58,001 bases of DNA from Akkermansiaceae bacterium (GCA_015062045.1 SUVJ01000005.1:1-58001); one strand, 5' to 3'. Shown: positions 9,032 through 17,565, numbered from the stretch's first letter. Program-made: numbers and translations. Notes: generated by a model not told the origin, from the sequence alone.

Positions 9032-9052
9032 GGGGGGGGGTATCACTGTCAT
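9032..9052 (-). repeat. C9 homopolymer and upstream ATG: candidate phase-variation switch
   Basis: On the coding strand: ATG ACA GTG ATA, then nine C, then ATGTTGTAGG. With nine C the frame from the ATG at 9052 reaches a TAG after nine codons. With eight or eleven C it reads PPPCCRNYGVDLLRIV and joins the acyltransferase. With ten C it also stops early. The tract is therefore placed exactly where slippage would toggle expression. Confidence 0.65.
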
Positions 9053-9234
9053 ATCAAACAAAGCTATGGATGCGCGAGTCTACCAATTATTGTAAAATAA
9101 GTCAAGTAAAAGAAAAGCGTTTTCCAAAAAGGCTCGACACATAACCACACAGAGTTTTTTGCATAAAAAAACAAGCGCGCTGCCAAAGTATAATGTTGCA
9201 GAGGCAGTGCAAATGTGTTACTTTTGCGGGCGTT

Positions 9235-10515
9235 ATGAACAGAGACACCATTTGCGTACAAAGCGGATGGCAGCCGAAAAAGGGCGAGGCCCGCGTGCTG
9301 CCAATCTATCAGTCTACCACCTTTAAGTACGAGACAAGCGACCAGATGGCACGCCTGTTCGATTTAGAGGAAGCCGGGTTCTTTTATACCCGCCTGCAAA
9401 ACCCCACCAATGAGTGCGTGGCTAAAAAGATAGCCGAGCTGGAGGGCGGCGTGGCAGCCATCCTTACCTCCTCAGGGCAAGCGGCCTCCTTCTACTCCAT
9501 TTTCAACATTTGCGAGGCGGGGGATCACTTCATCTCCACCTCTGCCATATACGGCGGCACCTTTAACCTGTTTGCCGTTACCTTCAAGAAACTGGGCATC
9601 GAGGTAACCTTTGTGGACCAGGATGCCCCGGAGGAGGAGATTCAAAAGGCATTCCGCCCCAACACCAAATGCGTTTTCTCAGAGACCATATCCAACCCGT
9701 CTCTGCAGGTGCTGGACATCCGCAAGATGGCCGACATTGCCCACAAGAACGGTGTACCGCTGATTGTGGATAACACCTTTGCCACCCCCATGAACTGCCG
9801 CCCGTTTGAACACGGGGCAGACATTGTGATGCACTCCACCACCAAGTACATGGATGGCCATGCCACGCAAGTGGGCGGCGTGGTGGTAGACAGCGGCAAC
9901 TTTGACTGGGCGGCCCATGCAGACAAGTTCCCGGGGCTCACACAGCCGGATGACTCGTACCACGGCCTGGTGTACACAGAGGCCTTCGGCAAGGGGGCTT
10001 ACATCACCAAATGCACCGTACAACTCATGAGAGACCTGGGCTCCATACCCTCCCCCATGAATGCATTTTTGCTCAACCTGGGGCTGGAGACCCTGCACCT
10101 GCGTGTGCCCCGCCACTGCGAAAACGCCCAAAAAGTAGCAGAATACCTGGAGAAGCAGGAGGATGTAGCATGGATTAACTACGCCGGGCTGCCGAGCAAC
10201 CAATACTACGAGCTGGCACAACGCCAGTTCGATGGCGGCCGCACCTGTGGCGTGGTCACCTTTGGTATCAAAGGCGGGCGAGAGCGTGCGATTAAGTTTA
10301 TGGACAGCCTCAAGCTCACCGCCATTGTCACCCACGTGGCAGATGCCCGCACCTGCGTGCTGCACCCCGCCAGCCACACCCACCGCCAGCTCTCCGACGA
10401 GCAGCTGATTGAAGCCGGTGTCAAGCCGGACCTCATCCGCTACTCCGTAGGCATTGAGGCGGCAGAGGATATCATTGCCGACCTGGCTCAGGCCTTTGAG
10501 GCTATTCAGGGCTAA
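9235..10515 (+). CDS. metY: O-acetylhomoserine aminocarboxypropyltransferase (sulfhydrylase)
   Basis: 426 residues from ATG 9235, the normal length for this Cys/Met-metabolism PLP family. It makes homocysteine from O-acetylhomoserine and sulfide in the cytoplasm. The PLP lysine is K204 in HSTTKY; the preceding VDNTFATP supplies the cofactor-pyridine Asp. The signatures TRLQNPTN and SSGQAA are typical. I reject the longer start at 9193 because that ATG lies inside a TATAAT -10 element (9189-9194), so it cannot be in the mRNA from that promoter. A strong terminator follows, so the gene is monocistronic. Confidence 0.93.
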   Translation: MNRDTICVQSGWQPKKGEARVLPIYQSTTFKYETSDQMARLFDLEEAGFFYTRLQNPTNECVAKKIAELEGGVAAILTSSGQAASFYSIFNICEAGDHFISTSAIYGGTFNLFAVTFKKLGIEVTFVDQDAPEEEIQKAFRPNTKCVFSETISNPSLQVLDIRKMADIAHKNGVPLIVDNTFATPMNCRPFEHGADIVMHSTTKYMDGHATQVGGVVVDSGNFDWAAHADKFPGLTQPDDSYHGLVYTEAFGKGAYITKCTVQLMRDLGSIPSPMNAFLLNLGLETLHLRVPRHCENAQKVAEYLEKQEDVAWINYAGLPSNQYYELAQRQFDGGRTCGVVTFGIKGGRERAIKFMDSLKLTAIVTHVADARTCVLHPASHTHRQLSDEQLIEAGVKPDLIRYSVGIEAAEDIIADLAQAFEAIQG

Positions 10516-10539
10516 GACACTTTTACCCCACCTTTTCAC

Positions 10540-10576
10540 ACAAGGCGCATGCGGGCAACCCGTGCGCCTTGTTTTT
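10540..10576 (+). terminator. rho-independent terminator after metY
   Basis: A 10-bp stem ACAAGGCGCA / TGCGCCTTGT with a GC-containing loop, followed by TTTTTC. Confidence 0.85.
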
Positions 10577-10663
10577 CATAAACCTGCCCCTGCAAACGAG
10601 TAAAATTGACTTGTCATTTCTCGTTTAAACTGATAATCTTACCCCATAGGGAATCATATATAT

Positions 10664-12007
10664 ATGCCGGAAGATCAGAATATCGAGTGGAAACAATCAT
10701 GGCGAGATGAATACTTGAAGTGGATTTGCGGTTTTGCAAATGCACAGGGCGGGCGCATTTATATCGGGCTGGATGACAACGGCAACGTCACCGGAGCAAA
10801 AGATTACCGCAAGTTGATGGAAGATATCCCTAACAAGGTTATTGCAGCTCTCGGTATTATGGTAGACGTCAACCTATTATCTCAGCATGGAGTGTATTAT
10901 CTGGAAATCAACATTGCCCCCAGTTCTATCCCCGTAAGCTATAAGGGTGAATATCATTACCGCTGTGGCAGCACCAAACAAATTCTGAAAGGAGCAACCC
11001 TAAATGATTTTTTATTAAGGAAAAACGGAACTCATTGGGATGCTGCTTTGGCGCCGAGCATACATGTAGAAGATTTAGATCATGAGAGTTTTTCCATCTT
11101 CAAGCGCGAAGCAAAACGCAGCCAGCGTTTGAGCCCCGAGCAACTTGCTAGCGATAACATAGAGTTACTCGATAGACTTCATCTCATTCAAAACGGGCTC
11201 TTAACCCGCGCCGCTGTCATGCTCTTTTACAGAGAACCGGAGAAAATCCAAATCGGTAGCTATGTTAAAATCGGCAGACTTGATAAGAAGGCCAACCTTT
11301 TATATCATGACGAGATTCATGGCTCGCTTTTCGTGATAGCAGATCGCGTCATTGATTTATTGTATCTCAAATACTTAAAAGCAACGGTTTCCTACCACAA
11401 AGATACCCGAGTAGAACGATATCCCTACCCGCGCGAAGCTGTCAGAGAGATTGTATTCAACGCTTTAGTTCACAATAATTGGGCAGGTTGCACCCCCATT
11501 CAAATTCGCGTAGATGATGATTGTTTGAGAATCAGCAACTGCTGCATACTCCCCATGGGGTGGACCCAAGAGAGTCTTACAACTCATCATCAATCAAAGC
11601 CATATAATCCCCTCATCGCCGAAACTTTCTTCCGCGCAGGTTACATCGAATCATGGGGGCGTGGCATTGACAATGTTAACAAATATTGTAGTGAAAACAA
11701 ATATCCGCTTCCCGAATTCTCCCTTTTGGGAGAAGATTTAACTGTTACATTCTATCCGGATTCCTCAAAATCAAAAGTAAACACTCAGAATCAGTCTTCT
11801 CGCGGCTATACTGATACAGAGTTAAAAGTGCTGAAACTTATAAAAACTGCCCCTGCCATTACCCAAAAAGCAATTGCTGAGCAATTAAATATCAGTCGTA
11901 GTACCGTGCAACGCATTATCAAGCTATACGTAAATTCGGGAATAATAGAACGGGTAGGAGCAAAATCACGTGGAGTATGGACAATAGCAGAATCTAGTAA
12001 AATATGA
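10664..12007 (+). CDS. AlbA_2 (Schlafen-type) and ATPase-fold regulator with winged helix
   Basis: 447 residues. Residues about 6-110 form an AlbA_2 domain (EWKQSW at the start, GFANAQGGRIYIGLDDNG in the core), a fold linked to nucleic-acid binding or cleavage. Residues about 255-370 match the GHKL-like C-terminal ATPase module of this family (REAVREIVFNALVHNNW, WGRGIDNV). A winged helix-turn-helix follows at about 385-440 (AIAEQLNISRSTVQR). The family is often annotated as 'RecG-like helicase' or transcriptional regulator; a helicase role is not supported here. Base composition is AT-richer than pheST or metY, suggesting acquisition. An 11-bp tandem array begins about 40 nt after the stop. 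Confidence 0.82.
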   Translation: MPEDQNIEWKQSWRDEYLKWICGFANAQGGRIYIGLDDNGNVTGAKDYRKLMEDIPNKVIAALGIMVDVNLLSQHGVYYLEINIAPSSIPVSYKGEYHYRCGSTKQILKGATLNDFLLRKNGTHWDAALAPSIHVEDLDHESFSIFKREAKRSQRLSPEQLASDNIELLDRLHLIQNGLLTRAAVMLFYREPEKIQIGSYVKIGRLDKKANLLYHDEIHGSLFVIADRVIDLLYLKYLKATVSYHKDTRVERYPYPREAVREIVFNALVHNNWAGCTPIQIRVDDDCLRISNCCILPMGWTQESLTTHHQSKPYNPLIAETFFRAGYIESWGRGIDNVNKYCSENKYPLPEFSLLGEDLTVTFYPDSSKSKVNTQNQSSRGYTDTELKVLKLIKTAPAITQKAIAEQLNISRSTVQRIIKLYVNSGIIERVGAKSRGVWTIAESSKI

Positions 12008-12045
12008 ATCTCCATGTAATTACGTTGATACGGTGAAAGCGCATT

Positions 12046-12440
12046 TATGACGCTTTGAGGCTGATTTGAAGCCGCTTTGGTGACGCTTTGGTGACGCTTT
12101 GGTGACGCTTTGGTGACGCTTTGGTGACGCTTTGGTGACGCTTTGGTGACGCTTTGATGACACTTTGGTGACGCTTTGATGACACTTTGGTGACGCTTTG
12201 ATGACACTTTGGTGATGCTTTGATGACGCTTTGATGACGCTTTGATGACGCTTTGATGACGCTTTGACGCCGATTTTGACGCCGATTTGACGCCATTTGT
12301 GAAGCCATTGTGAAGCCATTGTGAAGCCATTGTGAAGCCATTGTGAAGCCATTGTGAAGCCATTGTGAAGCCATTGTTGACGCCATTGTGACGCCATTGT
12401 GACGCCATTGTGACGCCATTGTTGATGCCTAGATGATGCT
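12046..12440. repeat. 11-bp tandem repeat array (about 33 units, two related types)
   Basis: The first two thirds consist of units of type TGACGCTTTGG, with TGACGCTTTGA and TGACACTTTGG variants partly alternating as a 22-bp pair. The last third consists of TGAAGCCATTG, then TGACGCCATTG units. The two types are related through TGA-x-GC-xx-TTG. Because 11 is not a multiple of 3, the array reads as an 11-residue repeat in every open frame, giving three long minus-strand frames rich in Lys/Ser/His/Gln. I regard those as artefacts. The array fills the gap between the AlbA_2 gene and pheS; nothing else is visible there. Confidence 0.95.
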
Positions 12441-12529
12441 TTGAGGGTGTATTACCACGCAGGCGGCATCATGCCATGGAATGAGCTTGACTTTCGCGTG
12501 TATGCGCGTATAGTGAGGCGCATACAGTT

Positions 12530-13540
12530 ATGAAAGACCGGATAGCAAGTGTACAGAGTGCCGCTTTGGCCCAAATTGCTGCAATTGCAGACATGAAGGG
12601 GCTGGAGGATGCCCGCGTGGGTATCTTAGGCAAAAAGGGAAGCTTAACCCAAGTGCAACAGGGGATGCGCGATGTACCCAAGGAGGACAAACCTGCCGTG
12701 GGTGCCATGCTTAATGAGGCCCGTGCCATCATCACCGCCGCTATGGAGGACCGCAAGGCCGCCTTGCAGGCCGAGTTGGATGCCGCAGCTGTGGCCGGGG
12801 TGGATGTCACCATGCCCGGAGCCACCCTGCCCGCCGGGGGGCTGCACCCCATCTCCATTGTGAGGGATGAAGCCGTGCGTGTACTGCGCCGCATGGGCTT
12901 TACGCTTTCCGACGGCCCGGAGATTGAGGACGAGTGGCACTGCTTTGATGCCCTGAACACACCGGATGACCACCCCGCCCGTAACGAGAAAGACACCTTC
13001 TACTTTGACAGCGGCAAACTGCTGCGCACGCAAACCAGCACCGTGCAAGCCCGCACCATGGAGAAACAGGCACCGCCCGTGCGCATCATCTGCCCCGGCA
13101 GTGCCTTCCGCAGAGACGCCATTGATGCCACCCACCTGTCCGCCTTCAACCAAATTGAGGGCTTGTATGTGGACAAGAACGTGAGCGTAGGCGACCTGAA
13201 GGGCACGCTGGAGTACTTCCTGAAAGCCCTGTTCGGCAGCGAAACAGCCGTGCGATTCCGCCCGCACTTCTTCCCATTCACCGAGCCGAGCTTTGAGATT
13301 GACGTGCTGCTGCAAGCCGCCGGGCAAGCCCCGCGCTGGATTGAGATTGCCGGGTGCGGCATGGTGAACCCCGCCGTATTCGAGAACATTGACAAAGAGA
13401 CAGGCAAGAACCTGTACAGCGGTTGCACGGGCTTTGCCTTCGGCATAGGGCTGGAGCGTTTGGCCATGATTCGCTGGGGTATACGAGATATCCGCCTGCT
13501 TATCGAGAACGACGTGCGATTCCTTGCCCAGTTCCAATAA
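12530..13540 (+). CDS. pheS: phenylalanyl-tRNA synthetase alpha subunit
   Basis: 336 residues, normal for bacterial PheS. It is the catalytic half of the alpha2-beta2 class II synthetase that charges tRNA-Phe. A coiled-coil tRNA-binding arm occupies about residues 1-90. Class II motifs follow: the motif 2 region (RIICPGSAFRRDAIDATH), the GLYVDKNVS segment with PHFFPFTEPSFE, and motif 3 (GIGLERLAMIRWGI). pheT starts 23 nt downstream on the same strand, so the two form an operon. Confidence 0.97.
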   Translation: MKDRIASVQSAALAQIAAIADMKGLEDARVGILGKKGSLTQVQQGMRDVPKEDKPAVGAMLNEARAIITAAMEDRKAALQAELDAAAVAGVDVTMPGATLPAGGLHPISIVRDEAVRVLRRMGFTLSDGPEIEDEWHCFDALNTPDDHPARNEKDTFYFDSGKLLRTQTSTVQARTMEKQAPPVRIICPGSAFRRDAIDATHLSAFNQIEGLYVDKNVSVGDLKGTLEYFLKALFGSETAVRFRPHFFPFTEPSFEIDVLLQAAGQAPRWIEIAGCGMVNPAVFENIDKETGKNLYSGCTGFAFGIGLERLAMIRWGIRDIRLLIENDVRFLAQFQ

Positions 13541-13563
13541 TTAACCCATAGATTTTCACAACA

Positions 13564-16059
13564 ATGAACGTATCACTCAATTGGCTTTCAAGCTATATAG
13601 ACCTGGAGGGGCTCGGCACGCAAGAGATGGCCGACATGCTCACCTTTGCCGGTATTGAAGTAGAGGGCATACAGGAGCGCGGCGTGACCACCGATAAAGT
13701 GGTGGTGGCTCAGGTTATGGAGAAAACGCCCGTAGAGGGCAGCGACCACCTCAATGTATGCATGGTAGATGCCGGCGAGGGCTCCCTGCGCCAAATTGTT
13801 TGCGGTGCCGCCAACTACAAGGTGGGCGATAAAGTACCGTGCGCGCTGCCGGGCTCCGTACTGCCCGGTGGTTGGGAGATTAAGGACGGCAAGCTGCGCG
13901 GCATAGAGAGCCGCGGCATGCTCTGCTCTGCCTCCGAGCTGGGGCTGCCCGACAAAGAGCACGGCCTGTGGATTTTGCCGCAGGACTACGTGGTGGGCAC
14001 CCCCGTGTGCAACTTTGTTGAAACAGATACCATTTTTGAGCTGGAGATTACCCCGAACCGCCCGGACTTGCTGAGCCACTGGGGTATGGCCCGCGAGCTG
14101 GCAGGCATTACCGGCCGTGCCCTCAAGGCAGACCCCGCCTCTGCCGCCATGGGCGCTGTGGAGACCAAGCCCGCCGGAGACTACATCACCCTCTCCGCCC
14201 CGGAGATTTGCCCGCTCTACACCGCCACCCGCATCAGCGGGGTGAAGATTGGCCCCTCCCCGCAATGGTTGGCAGACCGCTTGGTATCCATCGGCCTGCG
14301 CCCCATCAATAACGTGGTAGATATCACCAACTACTGCCTCTTTGAGTTGGGGCACCCCCTGCACGCTTTCGATGCTGCCAAGCTTACCGGCGGCCTCAAT
14401 ATTCGCCGCGCCGCAGAGGGCGAGCAGTTTGTAAGCCTGATGGATGAAACCTACACCCTTAATACGGACGACGTGGTTATATCCGACGCATCGGGCGCAG
14501 CCCTGGCATTGGGCGGCGTAATGGGCGGGCTGAACAGCGGCGTGACAGAGACCACCACCGACATTGTGCTGGAGAGCGCTTGGTTTGCCCGCAGCAATAT
14601 ACGCTTCACCGGCCGCCGCTTGGGGCTGGGCTCCGACTCCTCCTACCGTTTCGAGCGCGGCACCTCGCCGTGGAATGTGCTGCGAGCCGCCGCCCGCGCC
14701 ACAGAGCTGATACTGGAGTGCTGCGGTGGCACGGCAGAGCCCGTGCTGGTAGGCGGCCAAGCCCCCTGCCTGGTGCCGGAGGACAACGCCCCCAACGCCA
14801 CCGTGGTAGAGCAAGGCAGCGAGGCCAAGATTTACTATGCGCTTGACCAAGTGCAGCTCGACTGGAAAGAGCTGGATGTGATGACCAACGGCTCCATCCC
14901 CCATACGGAGGCTATCCGCATTCTCAAAAACTTGGGGCTCAAAAACATTGATGGCCGCGGCACGTGGGATTGCCCGCCCTGGCGCCTGGACCTCAAGCGC
15001 AGCTGCGACCTGCTGGAGGAAATTGTGCGCGTGTACGGCATAGACAACATACCTGCCACCAACACCTCCATTTATGTAGAGGAAAGCGCCCACGACCGCG
15101 CTGCCGACTACCGCATGGCCCTGAGCCGCAAGTTAGCCGGTGCTGGGTTCTGGGAGGCTCAAACCTTTAAGCTCATTGCGGCAGAGAGCATTGACCCCAC
15201 CATTGCAGATGTCAACAACTCCCTGCCCATCAAACCGTTGATGGATGGCGACATCATCCGCGTATCCCTCCCCATCTCAGAGGACCACTCCACCCTGCGC
15301 CCCTCGCTGGCCCCCGGCCTCATCTCTGTGGCCGCCCGCAACATCAACCAAGGGCAAGAGGTGCTGCGCTTCTTTGAGTGCGGCCGCGTGTTCCGCAACA
15401 CAGGCGGCGGCAAGGGCAAGGATATTGAAACAGAGGTGCTGGGCATCTTCATGGCCGGCAAGCTCGGCCCCGCCAGCTGGGCAGATACCAAGCCCGCCAC
15501 AGCCGGGTTCGAGCATATTCGTGCCGTGTTGGATATTCTCGTCCCCAAGGCCAACATCACCCTCACCCCGGTTAAGAAACCGCGTGAAAACGCTGCCGTG
15601 GCGGCAGATATCGCCATCAACAACCAAGCATGCGGCTTCTTTGCCCGCTTGGCGCTCGCCAAGTGCCGTGCCCTCGGCCTGCCCATGGAGACCTACTACG
15701 CCGAGCTCGACCTGCGCAAACTGCAGCAGGTCGCCACTGCCCCCTTCAAGGCGGCAGACCTGCCCCAGTTCCCCGGCTCCTCCCGCGATGCCTCCCTGGA
15801 GGTACCCGCCACCACCCGCCATGCAGACATTACCAAGGCTGTGGATGCCGCCAAGCAGAAGTTGCTCGTATCCTGCCGCCTCAAGGATGTGTTCTGCGAC
15901 CCCTCCGGTGAGAAACTCGCTGCGGACCGCAAGGCCATGACCTACACCTTCCTGTACCGCGACGCCAAGAAGACCCTCACCGCCGCAGAGGTAGACGCCG
16001 CGCACAAGACCGTGCTCGATGCCCTTGCCAAGGGCGTGCAGAGCCTGAACTTCCGCTAA
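13564..16059 (+). CDS. pheT: phenylalanyl-tRNA synthetase beta subunit
   Basis: 831 residues, close to the usual 790-800 or slightly longer. Domains in order: an N-terminal segment with the EMAP-like tRNA-binding domain (about 40-150), B3/B4 editing domain (about 210-390, GRRLGLGSDSSYRFERG near its end), B5 domain, the catalytically inactive class II core (about 480-700), and the C-terminal anticodon-binding FDX-ACB domain (FPGSSRDASLEV onward). It partners PheS and hydrolyses mischarged Tyr-tRNA-Phe. Its last codons and the terminator after it are duplicated about 3.1 kb downstream. Confidence 0.97.
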   Translation: MNVSLNWLSSYIDLEGLGTQEMADMLTFAGIEVEGIQERGVTTDKVVVAQVMEKTPVEGSDHLNVCMVDAGEGSLRQIVCGAANYKVGDKVPCALPGSVLPGGWEIKDGKLRGIESRGMLCSASELGLPDKEHGLWILPQDYVVGTPVCNFVETDTIFELEITPNRPDLLSHWGMARELAGITGRALKADPASAAMGAVETKPAGDYITLSAPEICPLYTATRISGVKIGPSPQWLADRLVSIGLRPINNVVDITNYCLFELGHPLHAFDAAKLTGGLNIRRAAEGEQFVSLMDETYTLNTDDVVISDASGAALALGGVMGGLNSGVTETTTDIVLESAWFARSNIRFTGRRLGLGSDSSYRFERGTSPWNVLRAAARATELILECCGGTAEPVLVGGQAPCLVPEDNAPNATVVEQGSEAKIYYALDQVQLDWKELDVMTNGSIPHTEAIRILKNLGLKNIDGRGTWDCPPWRLDLKRSCDLLEEIVRVYGIDNIPATNTSIYVEESAHDRAADYRMALSRKLAGAGFWEAQTFKLIAAESIDPTIADVNNSLPIKPLMDGDIIRVSLPISEDHSTLRPSLAPGLISVAARNINQGQEVLRFFECGRVFRNTGGGKGKDIETEVLGIFMAGKLGPASWADTKPATAGFEHIRAVLDILVPKANITLTPVKKPRENAAVAADIAINNQACGFFARLALAKCRALGLPMETYYAELDLRKLQQVATAPFKAADLPQFPGSSRDASLEVPATTRHADITKAVDAAKQKLLVSCRLKDVFCDPSGEKLAADRKAMTYTFLYRDAKKTLTAAEVDAAHKTVLDALAKGVQSLNFR

Positions 16060-16114
16060 AGCTTAGGTAAAACACCTCAAAAAGCCCTGCTCTCCCACCA
16101 AGAGCGGGGCTTTG
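16050..16114 (+). terminator. pheT 3' end and terminator; left copy of a 65-bp direct repeat
   Basis: The terminator is AAAGCCCTGCTC / GAGCGGGGCTTT with a 9-nt loop, then TTTG. The whole stretch from CTTCCGCTAAAG (16050, last pheT codons) through the terminator recurs at 19187-19252 with the same 27-nt spacing between the two conserved blocks, and with base changes on both terminator arms. Confidence 0.8.
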
Positions 16115-16131
16115 TATTCAATGGAACGATA

Positions 16132-16674
16132 ATGGATTCAACAGAAACAGAAAAAATCTATTGTTATAATATGGCAGCAGAAAGCAATCTTCAGCTTTCG
16201 GCGGCTGATAAGGAATTGCTTATAAAAAGCATAGAGAAAGAGTTCCCGCGGGCTCCCCTTCCTGAGCAAATTGTTCCTGATGATTTTATTGATTATTGCG
16301 ATGATGTATCGTTTTTGGAGTTATACGGTGACTGGCAATCTATACCATATTATGAACTTTGGTATGAACGTGCCTGTTTAACCTTTCTATTACCCCAAGG
16401 ATTATTGTATATTTTACCGGCAATTCTTCATACAATGGTAAAAAGGGCATATAGTAGAGAGATAACACATCGTCTCATTGGCTCAATCGCTTCAAAACCT
16501 GAAAAAAGTATGATTGTTACAAAAGAACAATACCGGCTTATTGATAAAGTATTGTTTCTGCCGGAGGTAGATACAGCTTTACATGCTGCGAATCGTTTCG
16601 ATAAAGAGGATTGTTTCGGATACAATCTTTGCGAGCAAATTAACAAAGCTCGTCAAGTTTTCAAAATTCTTTAG
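16132..16674 (+). CDS. hypothetical protein
   Basis: 180 residues with no signal peptide. I do not recognise the family with confidence. The composition is acidic at the N-terminus and includes an aromatic-rich centre (YGDWQSIPYYELWYERAC) followed by a hydrophobic stretch (LPQGLLYILPAIL). The pattern of an aromatic segment followed by LPAxL reminds me of small immunity-type proteins, but that is weak. It is clearly AT-richer than pheT and lies just inside the left repeat of the proposed island. No promoter was recognised. Confidence 0.65.
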   Translation: MDSTETEKIYCYNMAAESNLQLSAADKELLIKSIEKEFPRAPLPEQIVPDDFIDYCDDVSFLELYGDWQSIPYYELWYERACLTFLLPQGLLYILPAILHTMVKRAYSREITHRLIGSIASKPEKSMIVTKEQYRLIDKVLFLPEVDTALHAANRFDKEDCFGYNLCEQINKARQVFKIL

Positions 16675-16741
16675 TATTTATGTGGATATTTATTGTTAAT
16701 ATAATTTAAAAAGCTTTGGCTATGAGTGAATTCTAAAATCT

Positions 16742-16841
16742 CCTGCAGCCCGTTATGAGTCAAGGCGGATTTCGGGGTAATTTTCAGAAAATGGCGCCAT
16801 TTTTCATAAGCCGTCTATACACAACAAAAAGGCTATTATGG
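16742..16841 (+). repeat. dispersed repeat family C, copy 1
   Basis: It shares CCCGTTATGAGTCA, GGGTAATTTTCAGAAAA-like blocks and a final CAAAAAGGCTA with 32041-32160, in the same orientation and spacing. One copy lies after a hypothetical gene and the other directly before an rhs fragment. Confidence 0.6.
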
Positions 16842-16886
16842 GAGCGGTCGTAACCAAGACAATATGGTAACGACCGCTCCTTTTTT
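16841..16886 (+). terminator. strong rho-independent terminator with no obvious gene
   Basis: A 15-bp stem (GGAGCGGTCGT..., one mismatch) with a 10-nt loop, followed by six T. It lies 166 nt after the stop of the hypothetical gene, so it could end that mRNA or an unannotated small RNA. Confidence 0.75.
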
Positions 16887-17053
16887 ATGCCTTGATTTCA
16901 GCGGGTTATAAAAACGCTGAGCTCACAACGCAAAAAACGGACTTTCGGGGCTATTTTTGTTCATGTTTTTACCCCGTTTTTTCAGCCAAAAGGGCTCGCT
17001 TAGACTCGTGCGTTCACAGTCACATTACATATAACCAACTGAATATTGGCGGC

Positions 17054-17164
17054 TTAAATAGCAAAAATAATTGTTTCAATTATAGTTCCGCATGCAGTTG
17101 CAAGGGCCATGACGCCCAGCCATGTGGAGCGTTCCGTCAGTCGATTGAGAATGTACTTGAACAT
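17054..17164 (-). CDS. putative small holin-like membrane peptide
   Basis: 36 residues. A basic N-terminus (MFKYILNRLTERSTW) is followed by a hydrophobic helix (LGVMALATACG, then IIETIIFAI). The ERSTWLG-x-MALATA pattern resembles the N-termini of small phage holins, which are usually about twice as long, so it may be a remnant. No good Shine-Dalgarno site: the leader instead has a hairpin ACATGCC/GGCATGT. It lies in the degenerate island after pheT. Confidence 0.35.
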   Translation of the reverse strand: MFKYILNRLTERSTWLGVMALATACGTIIETIIFAI

Positions 17165-17376
17165 GCCTGTGGGGGCATGTCAAAAACAACATTCTTCCGG
17201 GCTTGCTCAATTTGTGTTTATCTGGTAGAATTCTCTCGCTCTTCCGCTATCGGTTTCGGCTGATGGGTGGCCATGTCACCTCTCGGCGGAAAGTATACCG
17301 GTCCTGTCCGCTGATGTGACATGTCCTTAAAGGGACGGAACAGCAAGTGAACCTGACTGGAGGAGATATCGCAACT

Positions 17377-17454
17377 ATGAACGTACGTGTAGCGATAGAG
17401 CTGATAATGCTTATTTTGCAGGTAATACTGTTCGTGATGAATTTCATCCGATGA
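17377..17454 (+). CDS. 25-residue hydrophobic peptide (toxin-like), copy 1
   Basis: Begins MNVRVAIELIMLILQV and ends FVMNFIR. One predicted transmembrane helix with Arg at both ends, the form of type I toxin peptides and small holin-like toxins. A very strong Shine-Dalgarno GGAGGAG lies 11 nt upstream. Copy 2 (18627-18704) is identical from residue 7 to 25 while its DNA differs at several third positions, so the protein is under selection. Flanked immediately downstream by a stem-loop. No homologue is known to me. Confidence 0.65.
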   Translation: MNVRVAIELIMLILQVILFVMNFIR

Positions 17455-17467
17455 GCATTAAAGGCTC

Positions 17468-17495
17468 CGCTCGGTGAGTAGCAGCTCACCGGGCG
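17468..17495 (+). other. covarying RNA stem-loop after the peptide gene, copy 1
   Basis: An 11-bp stem CGCTCGGTGAG / CTCACCGGGCG (one T-G wobble) with loop TAGCAG, followed by TTTC. Copy 2 has a different but fully paired stem around the same loop, so pairing is conserved rather than sequence. It could be a terminator or a stabilising 3' structure of the peptide mRNA. Confidence 0.7.
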
Positions 17496-17532
17496 TTTCG
17501 TCTTCCAAAAAACGTTTTTTTCAAATCTGCTA

Positions 17533-17560
17533 TTGACAAATCCTTTCAATCCGCTATAAT
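17533..17560 (+). promoter_or_regulatory. consensus promoter of the small RNA, copy 1
   Basis: TTGACA at 17533-17538 and TATAAT at 17555-17560, spacer 16 bp. Both hexamers and the spacing are the same in copy 2, while flanking bases differ. Confidence 0.75.
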
Positions 17561-17565
17561 GACCT

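Noticed and set aside
9193..9234. Upstream ATG for metY
   Set aside because: It falls within a TATAAT promoter element; the family N-terminus fits the ATG at 9235.
11806..12419. Three overlapping minus-strand ORFs of 124-200 codons over the 11-bp array
   Set aside because: They exist in all three frames because the 11-bp units lack stops; no start context and one overlaps the AlbA_2 gene antisense.
12046..12440. CRISPR array
   Set aside because: Units are contiguous 11-mers with no unique spacers and there are no cas genes.
13588..15093. 501-codon minus-strand ORF inside pheT
   Set aside because: Antisense shadow of a well-supported gene.
16742..16841. Integron attC site
   Set aside because: No GTTRRRY/RYYYAAC pair or imperfect attC hairpin; the repeat has no integron integrase nearby.
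16892..17263. 123-codon plus-strand ORF
   Set aside because: Low-complexity, Cys-rich translation with no ribosome site; overlaps the better minus-strand small peptide and repeat sequence.
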